In this document: piece after piece, positions 25,177 to 33,535 of the stretch
Layout: every line of letters starts with the position of its first letter
How positions within the stretch are numbered: position 1 is the stretch's first letter
NCBI GenBank assembly: GCA_018241525.1
Contig: JAFEDR010000009.1
Coordinates: 62,001-126,000 of the forward strand
Origin: Pseudomonadota bacterium
Lineage (GTDB): Bacteria > Pseudomonadota > Gammaproteobacteria > Steroidobacterales > Steroidobacteraceae
DNA length: 64,000 nucleotides
Direction: 5' to 3'
Notes under the pieces: generated by a model
Databases searched by the model: none
The model's input: the letters and a program-made list of their open reading frames with translations, nothing else
Told to the model about the DNA's origin: nothing
Made by a program: the position numbers and the translations under genes

Positions 25177-27279
25177 TTAACGGCGGGCCTTGGGCTTCGT
25201 GCCGCGTCGCACGGGCTTCGGCCGGTAGCCGTCCGGATAGATCAGGATGTTGGCGTGCACGTCGACGACGCCGTGATGACCGGGCAGGATCACGGTCGTC
25301 GAGTCCATCTCGATGACGATCGCCGGGCCAGCGATGCGGTTGCCGGCGCGCAGCTTGGCCCGCTCGTAGACGGTCGCCGTGTGCCTGCGTCCGTCCATGT
25401 GGACCTTCTGCCGGCCCACCGCCGCGGCGCGCGGGCTCGTGCCGCCGCGGGCGAGCGGCGCGCGCTTGATGCTGATGCCGCGGCCCTGCACGAAGGCCCG
25501 CAGGTTCACAAACTCATGTTCGAGCGGCAGCGCAAAGGTAAACAGTCGCTGGTGCTCGGCGTCGAAGGGCTCCGTGATCGCCGCGAGCCCACGCTTCTCG
25601 AGATCGGTCAGGTCGACGGCGATGGTCAGCTGCAGGCCCTGGCCGTGATACCGGACGTCCGCCTGGTAGCCGACGCGCATCTCGCGCCGCGGCACCTTGT
25701 CGCGCTCGAGCGCCCGGGCCGCGTCGTCGGCAAGCTCGCGCAGCACGCGCAGCACTTCCTTGGGCGTGGTCTCGGGGAACTTGCGGATGAACGTGCGTGC
25801 CGACTCGTCGCGCACCGCCGTCGTCGCGTCGCCGAGCGCGCACAGCACGCCGGGGCCCGGCGGAATGATCGAAGGCCACGATCCGAGCAGCCGCGAGAGC
25901 GCATTTGCGTGCAGCGGCCCGGCGCCGCCGAAGGCGATCAGCGCGTAGTCGCGCGGATCGTGCCCCTGCTCGACCGACACCAGCCGCAGCGCGCCGACCA
26001 TGTTCTCGTTGACGATGTCGTAGATGCCGCGGGCGGCGTCCTCGGTCGACTTGCCGAGCGCCGTGCCGATCTTCTGCACCGCCTGCTGCGCGAGTTCGCG
26101 CCGCAGGGCCATGTCGCCGCCGAGTCGCTGCATCTCCGGCAGGTAGCCGAGCACGACGTTTGCGTCGGTCACGGTCGGCTCGGTGCCGCCACGGCCGTAG
26201 GCCGCCGGGCCGGGATCCGCGCCCGCGGACTGCGGGCCGACCCGCAGTGCCTTGGTGAGTTCCGGGACGTGCGCGATCGAGCCACCGCCCGCGCCGACGG
26301 TGCGGATGTCGACCGAGGATGCCCGCACGGTGACGTCGCCGACGGTGGTCTCGCGCCGCAGGCGCGGTTCGCCGTTCATGATGAGCGCGACGTCGGTCGA
26401 GGTGCCGCCGACGTCGACCGTCAGCAGGTTCCGGAAGCCCGCCTGCAGCGCGACCCAGAGCGCGCCGGTGACGCCGCCCGCCGGTCCCGACATGAGCAGG
26501 TTCACCGGGTACTCCTCCGCCGAGCTCGACGAGGCGAGACCACCGTCGGAGCGCAGGATGTGCAGCTTCACCTGCGGCGACTTGGCCGCCAGCGCGCCCT
26601 GCAGGTTGTGCACGTAGCGCTGCACGCGCGGGCGGACGTAGGAGTTCGCGACGGTGGTCACCGTGCGCTCGTACTCCTGCATCTCCGGCACGACCTCGGA
26701 GGACAGCGAGACCGGGATGCCCGGCAGCTCCTCGTGCGCGATCGCCTTGATGCGCCGTTCGTGGACGTCGTTGGCGAAGGCATTCACGAGCGACACCGTC
26801 AGTGCCTCGATCTGGCGGGAGCGCAGCGAGCGCAGCTGCTCGCGCAGGGCCGCCTCGTCGAGCGGCGTTACCACCTCGCCTTTGGCGCCGATGCGCTCGT
26901 GCGCCTCGATCGTGCACGACAGCGGCGCCATCGGCAGCGACTTGTTGTAGATGACCCAGCCACCGAGGCCACCCGGGACGAAGCTGCGCGCGATCTGCAG
27001 GACCTGGCGGTAGCCGCAGGTGGTAACCAGGCCGCAGCGCGCGCCGGTGCCCGTCAGCACGGTGTTCGTGGCGACGGTCGTGCCGTGCATGACGTGGTGA
27101 ATGAGGCCGGGCTCGATGCCCGCCCGTTCGCAGACGCGCGCGAGGCCATTGAGGACGCCGACCGACTGGTCGGATGGCGTGCTCGGCACCTTGGCCGTCC
27201 AAGTCTGGCCGCTCGATTCATGGACGAGCAGCAGGTCGGTGAAGGTTCCTCCGACGTCGACGCCCAGTCGATAGCTCAT
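25177..27279 (-). CDS. hyuA: Hydantoinase A / N-methylhydantoinase alpha-like subunit
   Basis: A 700-residue HyuA family protein with an actin-like ATPase fold. The phosphate-1 motif is LGVDVGGTFTDLLLV at the N-terminus. Further markers are VMHGTTVATNTVLTGTGARCGLVTT, the internal motif LLTVDVGGTSTDVALI, AGGGSIAHV, GADPGPAAYGRGG and IAFGGAGPLHANALSRLLG. The C-terminal segment GRRHTATVYERAKLRAGNRIAGPAIV is also typical. The start ATG 27277-27279 is preceded by GAGGGGAC. It partners HyuB in ATP-dependent opening of a cyclic amide. The substrate is not determinable from sequence. Confidence 0.93.
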   Translation of the reverse strand: MSYRLGVDVGGTFTDLLLVHESSGQTWTAKVPSTPSDQSVGVLNGLARVCERAGIEPGLIHHVMHGTTVATNTVLTGTGARCGLVTTCGYRQVLQIARSFVPGGLGGWVIYNKSLPMAPLSCTIEAHERIGAKGEVVTPLDEAALREQLRSLRSRQIEALTVSLVNAFANDVHERRIKAIAHEELPGIPVSLSSEVVPEMQEYERTVTTVANSYVRPRVQRYVHNLQGALAAKSPQVKLHILRSDGGLASSSSAEEYPVNLLMSGPAGGVTGALWVALQAGFRNLLTVDVGGTSTDVALIMNGEPRLRRETTVGDVTVRASSVDIRTVGAGGGSIAHVPELTKALRVGPQSAGADPGPAAYGRGGTEPTVTDANVVLGYLPEMQRLGGDMALRRELAQQAVQKIGTALGKSTEDAARGIYDIVNENMVGALRLVSVEQGHDPRDYALIAFGGAGPLHANALSRLLGSWPSIIPPGPGVLCALGDATTAVRDESARTFIRKFPETTPKEVLRVLRELADDAARALERDKVPRREMRVGYQADVRYHGQGLQLTIAVDLTDLEKRGLAAITEPFDAEHQRLFTFALPLEHEFVNLRAFVQGRGISIKRAPLARGGTSPRAAAVGRQKVHMDGRRHTATVYERAKLRAGNRIAGPAIVIEMDSTTVILPGHHGVVDVHANILIYPDGYRPKPVRRGTKPKARR

Positions 27280-27336
27280 GGTGTCCCCTCTCGATTTCGG
27301 TCGGCGGCGACTGCGAGACGGCGCAGCGCCGATGCA

Positions 27337-28260
27337 TCATGCGATGGCGCTGGCCCTCGGAAACGATCCCGCCTTCACGAGCGCGCCCGGCACGGTCCGG
27401 CCGAGCTCGCCCTCGAGCCAGCGGCCGGTGTCGATCAGCGCCTCGAGGTCGGTCCCGGTCGCGATGCCCATGCGGCCGAGCAGGTAGACGAGGTCCTCGG
27501 TCGGGATGTTGCCCGTCGCCGCCGGCGCGAACGGGCAGCCGCCGACGCCGCCGATGCTGGCGTCGAGCCGCGTGACCCCGGCTTCGATCGCGGCGTACGC
27601 GTTCGCGAGTCCGGTGTTGCGCGTGTTGTGGAAGTGGCAGCGCAGCGGCAGACCCGGGAGGCGCTCGCGCACCCGGCCGACGATCTCGCTGACCTGGCTC
27701 GGCACGCCGACGCCGATCGTATCGGCGATCGCAAGTTCGAAGGGATGCGCCTCGGCGACGCGCTCGGCCACCTCGACCACGCGCTCGACCGGCACCTCGC
27801 CCTCGAAGGGACAGCCAAAGGCGGCAGAGACCGTCACCTGCGCGCGCACGCCGGCCGCCTGAGCCCTGCGCGCGATCTGCCCCCAGTGGGCGATCGACTC
27901 GGCCGTCGTGGCACCCTGGTTCCGCTGGTTGAACGTGTCGCTGGCCACGACCGCCATTCCGATCTCGGTGCAACCCGCGGCGAGCGCGCGCTCGAGTCCC
28001 TTCTCATTCAGCACGAGGCCCACGTAGTGCACGCCCGGTTGGCGAGGCAGCGCCGCCAGCACCGCCTCAGCGTCCGCCATCTGCGGAACCCGCCTGGGAT
28101 TCACGAAGCTCGCCACTTCGACGCGCCGCACGCCGGCCGCGATCGCGCGGCGGATGAACTCGACCTTGGTGGCCGTGGGCAGGACGGTGGGTTCGTTCTG
28201 CAGCCCGTCGCGCGGCCCGACTTCAATGAGTTCAACGAATTCGGGCGTCGGGCCAGTCAA
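27337..28260 (-). CDS. Hydroxymethylglutaryl-CoA lyase family protein
   Basis: A 307-residue TIM-barrel lyase of the HMG-CoA lyase type. The conserved motifs are EVGPRDGLQNE (catalytic Arg-Asp), EVASFVNPRRVPQMADA, IADTIGVG, the metal-binding CHFHNTRNTG and the C-terminal signature GVGGCPFAPAATGN with the catalytic cysteine. No ATG precedes the conserved start. The best start is TTG 28258-28260, with GAGGAT six bases upstream. The reaction is cleavage of a 3-hydroxy-3-methyl-acyl-CoA to acetyl-CoA plus a keto product. It lies 57 bp upstream of hyuA and is divergent from a CoA-transferase that could supply its CoA ester. A TTGTATAC site lies 38 bp upstream of its start. Confidence 0.9.
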   Translation of the reverse strand: MTGPTPEFVELIEVGPRDGLQNEPTVLPTATKVEFIRRAIAAGVRRVEVASFVNPRRVPQMADAEAVLAALPRQPGVHYVGLVLNEKGLERALAAGCTEIGMAVVASDTFNQRNQGATTAESIAHWGQIARRAQAAGVRAQVTVSAAFGCPFEGEVPVERVVEVAERVAEAHPFELAIADTIGVGVPSQVSEIVGRVRERLPGLPLRCHFHNTRNTGLANAYAAIEAGVTRLDASIGGVGGCPFAPAATGNIPTEDLVYLLGRMGIATGTDLEALIDTGRWLEGELGRTVPGALVKAGSFPRASAIA

Positions 28261-28297
28261 AGCGCGATCCTCGTCCGTCGCATCCGTAGGCGTTTGA

Positions 28298-28370
28298 TTG
28301 TATACCGCAACCGAAGGGTTCTGATGGATAGTGCGTGAACTTGACCAAGAGTGCTCACGATTGTATACAC
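28298..28370. promoter_or_regulatory. Paired TTGTATAC operator-like sites in a divergent promoter
   Basis: Two copies of ATTGTATAC lie in the 138-bp gap between the divergent lyase and CoA-transferase genes: TTGTATACCG at 28298-28307 and TTGTATACAC at 28361-28370. The palindromic cores GTATAC (28300 and 28363) are exactly 63 bp apart, six helical turns. The core fits TNGTNNAC(N)A, the pattern bound by FCD-type GntR regulators. Binding by the island's GntR protein is an inference. Confidence 0.6.
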
Positions 28371-28398
28371 ACTCGGCTCGGTTGCGCCGGAGAGTTCC

Positions 28399-29613
28399 AT
28401 GCCCGATTCCGCCTTTGCGAAAGGCCCGCTCGCCGACTTGCGCGTTCTCGAGCTCGGCACCCTGCTCGCCGGCCCCTTCTGCGGACAGCTCCTCGGCGAC
28501 ATGGGGGCCGAGGTCATCAAGATCGAGCCGCCGGGCCAGGGCGACCCGATGCGCGTCTGGGGCCGCCAGGCCGAGGGCGAGCCATCGCTCTGGTGGCCGG
28601 TCGTGGCCCGGAACAAGAAGGCCATTACGCTCGACCTCCGGCGCATCGAGGGTCAGCAGCTCCTGAAGGAGCTGGTCGCGCGCGCCGACTTCCTGCTCGA
28701 GAACTTCCGCCCGGGTACGCTCGAGCGCTGGGGTCTCGGCTGGCCGGAGCTGTCGGCGATCAACCCGCGCCTCATCATGATCCGCGTGTCTGGCTTCGGC
28801 CAGACCGGTCCGCGGGCGCGCGACCCCGGCTTCGGCGCGATCGGCGAGGCCATGGGTGGACTGCGTTACGTGGTCGGCGACCCGTCGACGCCGCCCTCGC
28901 GGATGGGCATCAGCATCGGCGACTCGCTCGCCGCGACCTTCGCGTGTCTCGGCGCCCTGTCGGCGCTTCACTACCGCGAGCGAACCGGCCGCGGCCAGGT
29001 CGTCGACTCGGCGATCTACGAGGCGGTGCTCGCGATGATGGAATCGCTGGTGACTGACTACGACCAGCGCGGCTTCATCCGCGAGCGCACCGGTGCGATC
29101 CTGCCGAAGGTGGCACCGTCCAACGTCTACCCCACCCGCGATGGCCTCGTGCTGATCGCCGCCAACCAGGACGCAGTCTTCGCCCGTCTCGCGCTCGCGA
29201 TGGGCGTTCCCGATCTCGCCACGGACCCGCGCTACGCGACGCACCAGGCCCGCGGCACGCACCAGGCGGAACTCGATGCGCGCATCGGCGAATGGACGGC
29301 GACCCTGCCTACTCGCGAAATCCTCGAGATCCTGTCGCAGCCCGCGACGGCGGTGCCCTCGGGGCTCATCTACCGCGCCCCGGAGATGCTCGAGGACGAG
29401 CACTTCCGCGCGCGCGACGCGATCGTCGCGACCGCGCATCCGAAGTTCGGGACCCTGCGCATGCAGAACGTCGCGCCGCGCCTGTCCGCGACCCCGGGTG
29501 GCATTCGTTCGCCGGCGCCCGAGATCGGCGAGCACAACGACGAGGTCTTCCTGAAGCTCCTCGGCCTCGAACCCGGGCGCTACGCCAATCTCAAGGCCGA
29601 GCGCATCATCTAG
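28399..29613 (+). CDS. Family III CoA-transferase (CaiB/BaiF)
   Basis: A 404-residue formyl-CoA-transferase-like enzyme. Family markers are LRVLELGTLLAGPFCGQLLGDMGAEVIKIE at the N-terminus, ENFRPGTLERWGL, VSGFGQTGP, and the catalytic aspartate D175 in MGISIGDSLAA. The start ATG 28399 has GGAGAG upstream; an earlier in-frame ATG would overlap the operator site. It transfers CoA between carboxylic acids without ATP. Divergently placed against an HMG-CoA-lyase-type enzyme, it plausibly activates a 3-hydroxy-3-methyl dicarboxylate that the lyase then cleaves. The cysteine hydrolase gene follows 2 bp after its stop. Confidence 0.9.
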   Translation: MPDSAFAKGPLADLRVLELGTLLAGPFCGQLLGDMGAEVIKIEPPGQGDPMRVWGRQAEGEPSLWWPVVARNKKAITLDLRRIEGQQLLKELVARADFLLENFRPGTLERWGLGWPELSAINPRLIMIRVSGFGQTGPRARDPGFGAIGEAMGGLRYVVGDPSTPPSRMGISIGDSLAATFACLGALSALHYRERTGRGQVVDSAIYEAVLAMMESLVTDYDQRGFIRERTGAILPKVAPSNVYPTRDGLVLIAANQDAVFARLALAMGVPDLATDPRYATHQARGTHQAELDARIGEWTATLPTREILEILSQPATAVPSGLIYRAPEMLEDEHFRARDAIVATAHPKFGTLRMQNVAPRLSATPGGIRSPAPEIGEHNDEVFLKLLGLEPGRYANLKAERII

Positions 29614-29615
29614 CC

Positions 29616-30281
29616 GTGGCCGACGAAACGCTCAGCGAGAACTACGCCCGGGGCGGCTTCGGCCGGCGGCTGGCATTCGGCCAACGCCCGGCGCTGCTGC
29701 TCGTCGACCTCGTACAGGCCTATTTCGCGCCGGAATCCCCGCTCTACGGCGGCGCGGGCTGCCAGGCGGCGCTCGAGGGCGCGGTGCAGCTGCTCGCCGC
29801 GGCGCGCGCGGCTCGCATTCCGGTCCTGCACACGAATGTCGCCTTCCAGCCCGGCGGCCGCGACGGCGGAGTCTTCACCCGCAAGCTCCCGGCCCTGCAG
29901 GTGTTCGAGCGCGGACGCAGCCCTGAACTGGCGGCCTTCGCCCGCGGCGTGGAGCCTGCCGGTGGCGAGACGCTGATCACCAAGCAGTACGCGAGCGCGT
30001 TCTTCGCGACCTCGCTGGCCTCGACGCTGACGGCGCTCGGGGTCGACACGGTCCTGATCGGCGGCGTGTCGACCAGTGGCTGCGTGCGGGCAACCGCCGT
30101 CGATGCCTGTCAGCACGGGTTCATCCCGCTCGTGGTACGCGAAGCGGTCGGTGATCGCGCGAGCGCACCGCACGAGGCGAACCTATTCGACCTGCAGGCG
30201 AAATACGCCGAGGTGATCGAACTGCGCGAGGCGGCGGCCTATCTCGCTGGCCTCGAGGTCGCTCCCGCGTCCGGCCGTTGA
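29616..30281 (+). CDS. Isochorismatase-family cysteine hydrolase, N-carbamoylsarcosine amidase-like
   Basis: A 221-residue cysteine hydrolase. The catalytic triad is visible: D31 in ALLLVDLVQAYF, K123 in LITKQYASAFFAT and C156 in GVSTSGCVRATAVDA, with the conserved cis-peptide region just before the cysteine. The GCVRATA form and the motif VREAVGDRA favour N-carbamoylsarcosine amidase-like members over isochorismatase proper. The start is GTG 29616, 2 bp after the CoA-transferase stop, so the genes are coupled. With HyuA/HyuB nearby, hydrolysis of an N-carbamoyl product of ring opening is an attractive but unproven role. Confidence 0.85.
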   Translation: MADETLSENYARGGFGRRLAFGQRPALLLVDLVQAYFAPESPLYGGAGCQAALEGAVQLLAAARAARIPVLHTNVAFQPGGRDGGVFTRKLPALQVFERGRSPELAAFARGVEPAGGETLITKQYASAFFATSLASTLTALGVDTVLIGGVSTSGCVRATAVDACQHGFIPLVVREAVGDRASAPHEANLFDLQAKYAEVIELREAAAYLAGLEVAPASGR

Positions 30282-30324
30282 CGTTTCGCGCCGGCGCTCG
30301 CCCCCTGCGAGCTCCCTTCGCCGA

Positions 30325-30338
30325 ATATGTATACGTTT
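30325..30338. promoter_or_regulatory. GTATAC operator-like site
   Basis: AATATGTATACGTT surrounds the same palindromic GTATAC core as the paired sites near 28.3 kb, with poorer flanks. It lies 44 bp after the cysteine-hydrolase stop and about 390 bp upstream of the TonB receptor start. Confidence 0.35.
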
Positions 30339-30613
30339 CACCCTGTACCGGGCGCTCGCCACTGCGTCCGTCGCGGCGTTCCCGCGGATCGCGGCGCGTG
30401 GCCGACTGCCACACCGGCCGGCATCAGGTCGGTACGGCGCCGGCTGACGGCGGACCGGGTGCTTTTTATCTATTTTTATCAGTTCGTTAGAAGTCATTCG
30501 CCCATCGCCGCCTCGCCGAAATCGCGGTCCGATGAAATCCGACGTATCGACGCAACACCGAGGGCTAGGAGGCGGCAGACTTGCCATTCCGCGGGCTGAC
30601 TTCCTTATGTCAG

Positions 30614-30627
30614 TCATGTATACAATC
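30614..30627. promoter_or_regulatory. TGTATACAAT operator-like site upstream of TonB receptor
   Basis: TCATGTATACAATC on the plus strand reads ATTGTATACA on the other strand, the same sequence as the two sites at 28.3 kb. It lies about 94 bp upstream of the TonB receptor start codon, a suitable distance for promoter control, and links the receptor to the catabolic genes. Confidence 0.55.
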
Positions 30628-30716
30628 GGTCATACGGGGATGCCGGTGGGCGCGGCAGCAAGGTCGCACCGCCTGCCCACTTGGCGTACAGCACTTCGTC
30701 CATCGCAGGGGGACTC

Positions 30717-33260
30717 ATGAACGCGCGTCGATCGCTTCCGCTATCGGTGGCCACCGGAATCGCCTCGTGGCTCGCTGTCGCTCCAGGTGCGTTGTTCGCC
30801 GCCACGCCGGCAGCGCCCAGCGGCAGCGCCGTCAGTGAACTCGAGGAAGTGACCGTGACGGCGCGCCAGCGCGCCGAGCGACTGACCGATGCGCCGGTCG
30901 CGATCGAGGCGTTCACCGCCGCCGACATCCAGAAGGCCGGCATCGAGCGTCCGCAGGACTTCATCAGCCTGACGCCCGGCGTCGCCTTCGTCAAGTCCGC
31001 GGAGGCCGGCGACCTGCAAGTCAGCATCCGCGGCCTCAACACCGGCCGCGACACCGAGACGAACTTCGCGTTCGTCGTGGACGGCGTCCTGCAGACGAAT
31101 CCGTACGCGCTCAGCCAGGAACTGACGAACGTCGAGCAGATCCAGGTCGTCAAGGGCCCGCAGGGCGCGATCTACGGCCGCAACGCAGTCGCCGGCGCGA
31201 TCATCATCGACACCAAGAAGCCGAACGGCGAGCTGGATGCGGACGTCACGCTCGGTGGCGGCAACCACGGTACGCAGAAGGCGAACCTCTGGCTCGCCGG
31301 CGGGCTCGGCGAGGGCGTCGCAGCAGGCCTCAACGCGTTCTACACGAAGACCGACGGCTTCTATTCGAACGACTACCTGCACTGCAATGATTGCGTCGAC
31401 TACTACAAGGAGTACGGCGCCGCGCCGCGCGTCGTGTTCAAGGTGGGCGGCAACGGCGAGATCGACGTCAAGGCGAAGTACTCGAAGCTCGAGTCGGGCG
31501 CGATCAACTTCAACGCGTCGTTCGCGCTGCCGGCCTTCGGCGCGCTGAACCCGGACTTCTTCCAGAACGTCAACACGCACCCGTTCACCTACATCAATAA
31601 CGTGGTGCCGCAGAACGAACAGGTCAACAAGAACATCTCGGTCAAGGGCGACTGGAAGCTGGACGTCGGCACACTCACGGCGTGGGTGGCCTATAACGAC
31701 CAGACGAACTTCTTCCTGACCGATGGCACGAGCGCGGCGTTCGGGCTCTACGCGGCGACGCCCTGGTGCCAGGCGGACATCAACAACCAGGTGGGCGGAC
31801 CGCTGCCCTCGCCGACTTTCTATGCCGGCGCGAGCTCGATCCTGCCGCCGTACAGCCCGGCCCGCTGCGACGGCTACCAGTACCAGCAGCGCGACCAGAA
31901 GGACGCGTCCTTCGAGCTGCGACTGACGAGCGTCGGCGACCAGCGGCTGCGCTGGCTCGCGGGCATCTACTACGCCGACATCAAGCGTCACGCGGTCGTC
32001 TCGCAGGGCGCCGACGAGGGCAACGGGTTCCTGACGCAGGCGTTCGTCCCGAGCACCGGTCCGAACCCCACCGACCTCCTGTACGACGACGACTTCCACA
32101 GCCGGGTCGCGGCCGCGTTCGGCCAGCTGGCCTACGACTTCGTGCCCGGCCTCGAGGGCGCGCTGGCGCTGCGCTACGACTCCGAGCGGCGCTCGGTCGA
32201 CAACAACGTGCCGAAGGTCGGGCCGCAGACGCCCGGCTTCGGCCCGTTCGGCACGCCGATCTGCCCGACCGGCCAGGCGAGCTGCACCGCGTACATCAAC
32301 CCCTACTACAACGTCGCGGCGAACGCCGGCGCGGCCTCGATCCCGAGCCGCTCGGATACGTTCAGCCAGCTCGAGCCCAAGGTCTCCCTCAACTGGAAGT
32401 TCATGCCGGACTGGTCCGCCTACGCGTCGTGGGGCGTCGGCTTCCGCAGTGGCGGCTTCAACTCGAGCGGCAGCGCCGCCACGGTCGCGCAGTACTACGG
32501 CGGCCTGCACTACGTCGACCCGTCGGGAGCCGTGACCGCCACCCCCTCGCTCTCGGACGTCAACGACGAGTACCGCAAGGAGATCTCGCGCGCCTCCGAG
32601 GTGGGCATCAAGGGCGAGCTCGCCAACCGGACGGTGTTCCTGAGCGCTGACTACTACTACTCCAAGGTCAGCGACATGCAGATCTTCAACTTCTTCGCCG
32701 GCCCGTTCGGCCTGCTGCGCGTCGTGACGAACATCAACCAGGCGACGCTGCAGGGCTTCGAGGGTGACGTTCGCTGGCGCACCAGCCGGTTCGTGACGCT
32801 GTTCGCGGGCATCGGCACCGTCGACAGCCGCATCAACGACTATGCCGGCCGCCCGTACACCGCCGGGAACAAGGTCCCGTACGCGCCGGACTACACCGCG
32901 ACCGCGGGCATCGACTTCACCGTCCCGTTCGGCGCGAGTGGCCTGTCGCTGGTCGGCCGCATCGACGGCAATGCGGTCGGCAAGACCTGGTTCAGTCCGG
33001 TGCAGAACAACCAGGTGCAGACGGTGTTCGGCGTCCCGGGTGACTACTCCAAGACCTCGCGCGACGCGTTCGAGATCTACAACGCCCGGCTCGGCCTCTC
33101 GGCCGACCACTGGGACGTGACGGCCTGGACGCACAACTTCACGAACAAGAAGTACCTCGCCGAGGTGATCCCGGCGCCCGAGTTTGGCGGATCCTTCATC
33201 CACGCCGGCCTCGGCCGCGCGGTCGGCGTCGACGCCCGGTACCGCTTCCGCTCGCAGTAA
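30717..33260 (+). CDS. TonB-dependent outer-membrane receptor
   Basis: An 847-residue receptor. The signal peptide is MNARRSLPLSVATGIASWLAV up to about ALFA-A. The plug begins EEVTVTARQRAERLTDAPVAIEAF and includes VSIRGLNTGRDTETNFAFVVDGVL and VEQIQVVKGPQGAIYGRNAVAGAI. The barrel closes with GLGRAVGVDARYRFRSQ. The start ATG 30717 is preceded by AGGGGGAC. It shares the TTGTATAC site with the catabolic genes upstream, so it is the likely uptake port for the island's substrate. A 9-bp-stem hairpin lies just after the stop. Confidence 0.93.
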   Translation: MNARRSLPLSVATGIASWLAVAPGALFAATPAAPSGSAVSELEEVTVTARQRAERLTDAPVAIEAFTAADIQKAGIERPQDFISLTPGVAFVKSAEAGDLQVSIRGLNTGRDTETNFAFVVDGVLQTNPYALSQELTNVEQIQVVKGPQGAIYGRNAVAGAIIIDTKKPNGELDADVTLGGGNHGTQKANLWLAGGLGEGVAAGLNAFYTKTDGFYSNDYLHCNDCVDYYKEYGAAPRVVFKVGGNGEIDVKAKYSKLESGAINFNASFALPAFGALNPDFFQNVNTHPFTYINNVVPQNEQVNKNISVKGDWKLDVGTLTAWVAYNDQTNFFLTDGTSAAFGLYAATPWCQADINNQVGGPLPSPTFYAGASSILPPYSPARCDGYQYQQRDQKDASFELRLTSVGDQRLRWLAGIYYADIKRHAVVSQGADEGNGFLTQAFVPSTGPNPTDLLYDDDFHSRVAAAFGQLAYDFVPGLEGALALRYDSERRSVDNNVPKVGPQTPGFGPFGTPICPTGQASCTAYINPYYNVAANAGAASIPSRSDTFSQLEPKVSLNWKFMPDWSAYASWGVGFRSGGFNSSGSAATVAQYYGGLHYVDPSGAVTATPSLSDVNDEYRKEISRASEVGIKGELANRTVFLSADYYYSKVSDMQIFNFFAGPFGLLRVVTNINQATLQGFEGDVRWRTSRFVTLFAGIGTVDSRINDYAGRPYTAGNKVPYAPDYTATAGIDFTVPFGASGLSLVGRIDGNAVGKTWFSPVQNNQVQTVFGVPGDYSKTSRDAFEIYNARLGLSADHWDVTAWTHNFTNKKYLAEVIPAPEFGGSFIHAGLGRAVGVDARYRFRSQ

Positions 33261-33276
33261 GCGCGCGATCGAGCGC

Positions 33277-33306
33277 CCGCCGGACCGCCTCGCGGGCGTC
33301 CGGCGG
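33277..33306 (+). terminator. Stem-loop downstream of the second TonB receptor
   Basis: A perfect 9-bp inverted repeat (CCGCCGGAC at 33277-33285 and GTCCGGCGG at 33298-33306) starts 17 bp after the receptor stop codon. The loop itself contains complementary GC bases. No T-run follows. Confidence 0.4.
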
Positions 33307-33458
33307 CGCGCCACCCAGAACGACGAGCCCGCAGGTTCACCTCGCAGGTCGCACCTACCGGCGCCATCACCTCTAGGTCGCGGGAAGCTCCTACCCGAGG
33401 CAGCAACGGCAGCCGAACGTCGACGATAAGACGCACCCAGCGTCTACCGTGTACGCGC

Positions 33459-33468
33459 TCGTATACTC
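33459..33468. promoter_or_regulatory. Weak GTATAC site upstream of the M20 peptidase
   Basis: TCGTATACTC keeps the GTATAC core of the island's other sites but has imperfect outer positions. It is about 70 bp upstream of the M20 peptidase start, a promoter-proximal position. Confidence 0.3.
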
Positions 33469-33535
33469 TGGCGATCGACAGTCCGGGGCGGGACGACCCG
33501 ATCCGCCTTGACGACTCGCTCGCTGGAGGCCTGCC

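Larger units (their letters stand above)
30282..30716. other. Regulatory gap before the second TonB receptor, with AT-rich island
   Basis: These 435 bases contain no supported gene. They hold two further GTATAC sites (30329-30334 and 30618-30623). There is also an unusually AT-rich stretch at about 30461-30505, with TTTTT and ATTTTTA runs, which stands out in this GC-rich region. The AT-rich part could be a promoter or the tail of a terminator for the hydrolase gene. Confidence 0.5.

Noticed and set aside
25081..28338. A 1085-codon open frame on the plus strand opposite hyuA, hyuB and the lyase gene
   Set aside because: It is the antisense shadow of genuine high-GC genes: histidine/arginine/aspartate-rich with no domain, while the minus strand encodes complete enzyme motifs.
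30741..33314. An 857-codon minus-strand open frame opposite the second TonB receptor
   Set aside because: Composition is arginine/valine/aspartate-rich and no motif is present; the plus strand has a full receptor with a signal peptide.
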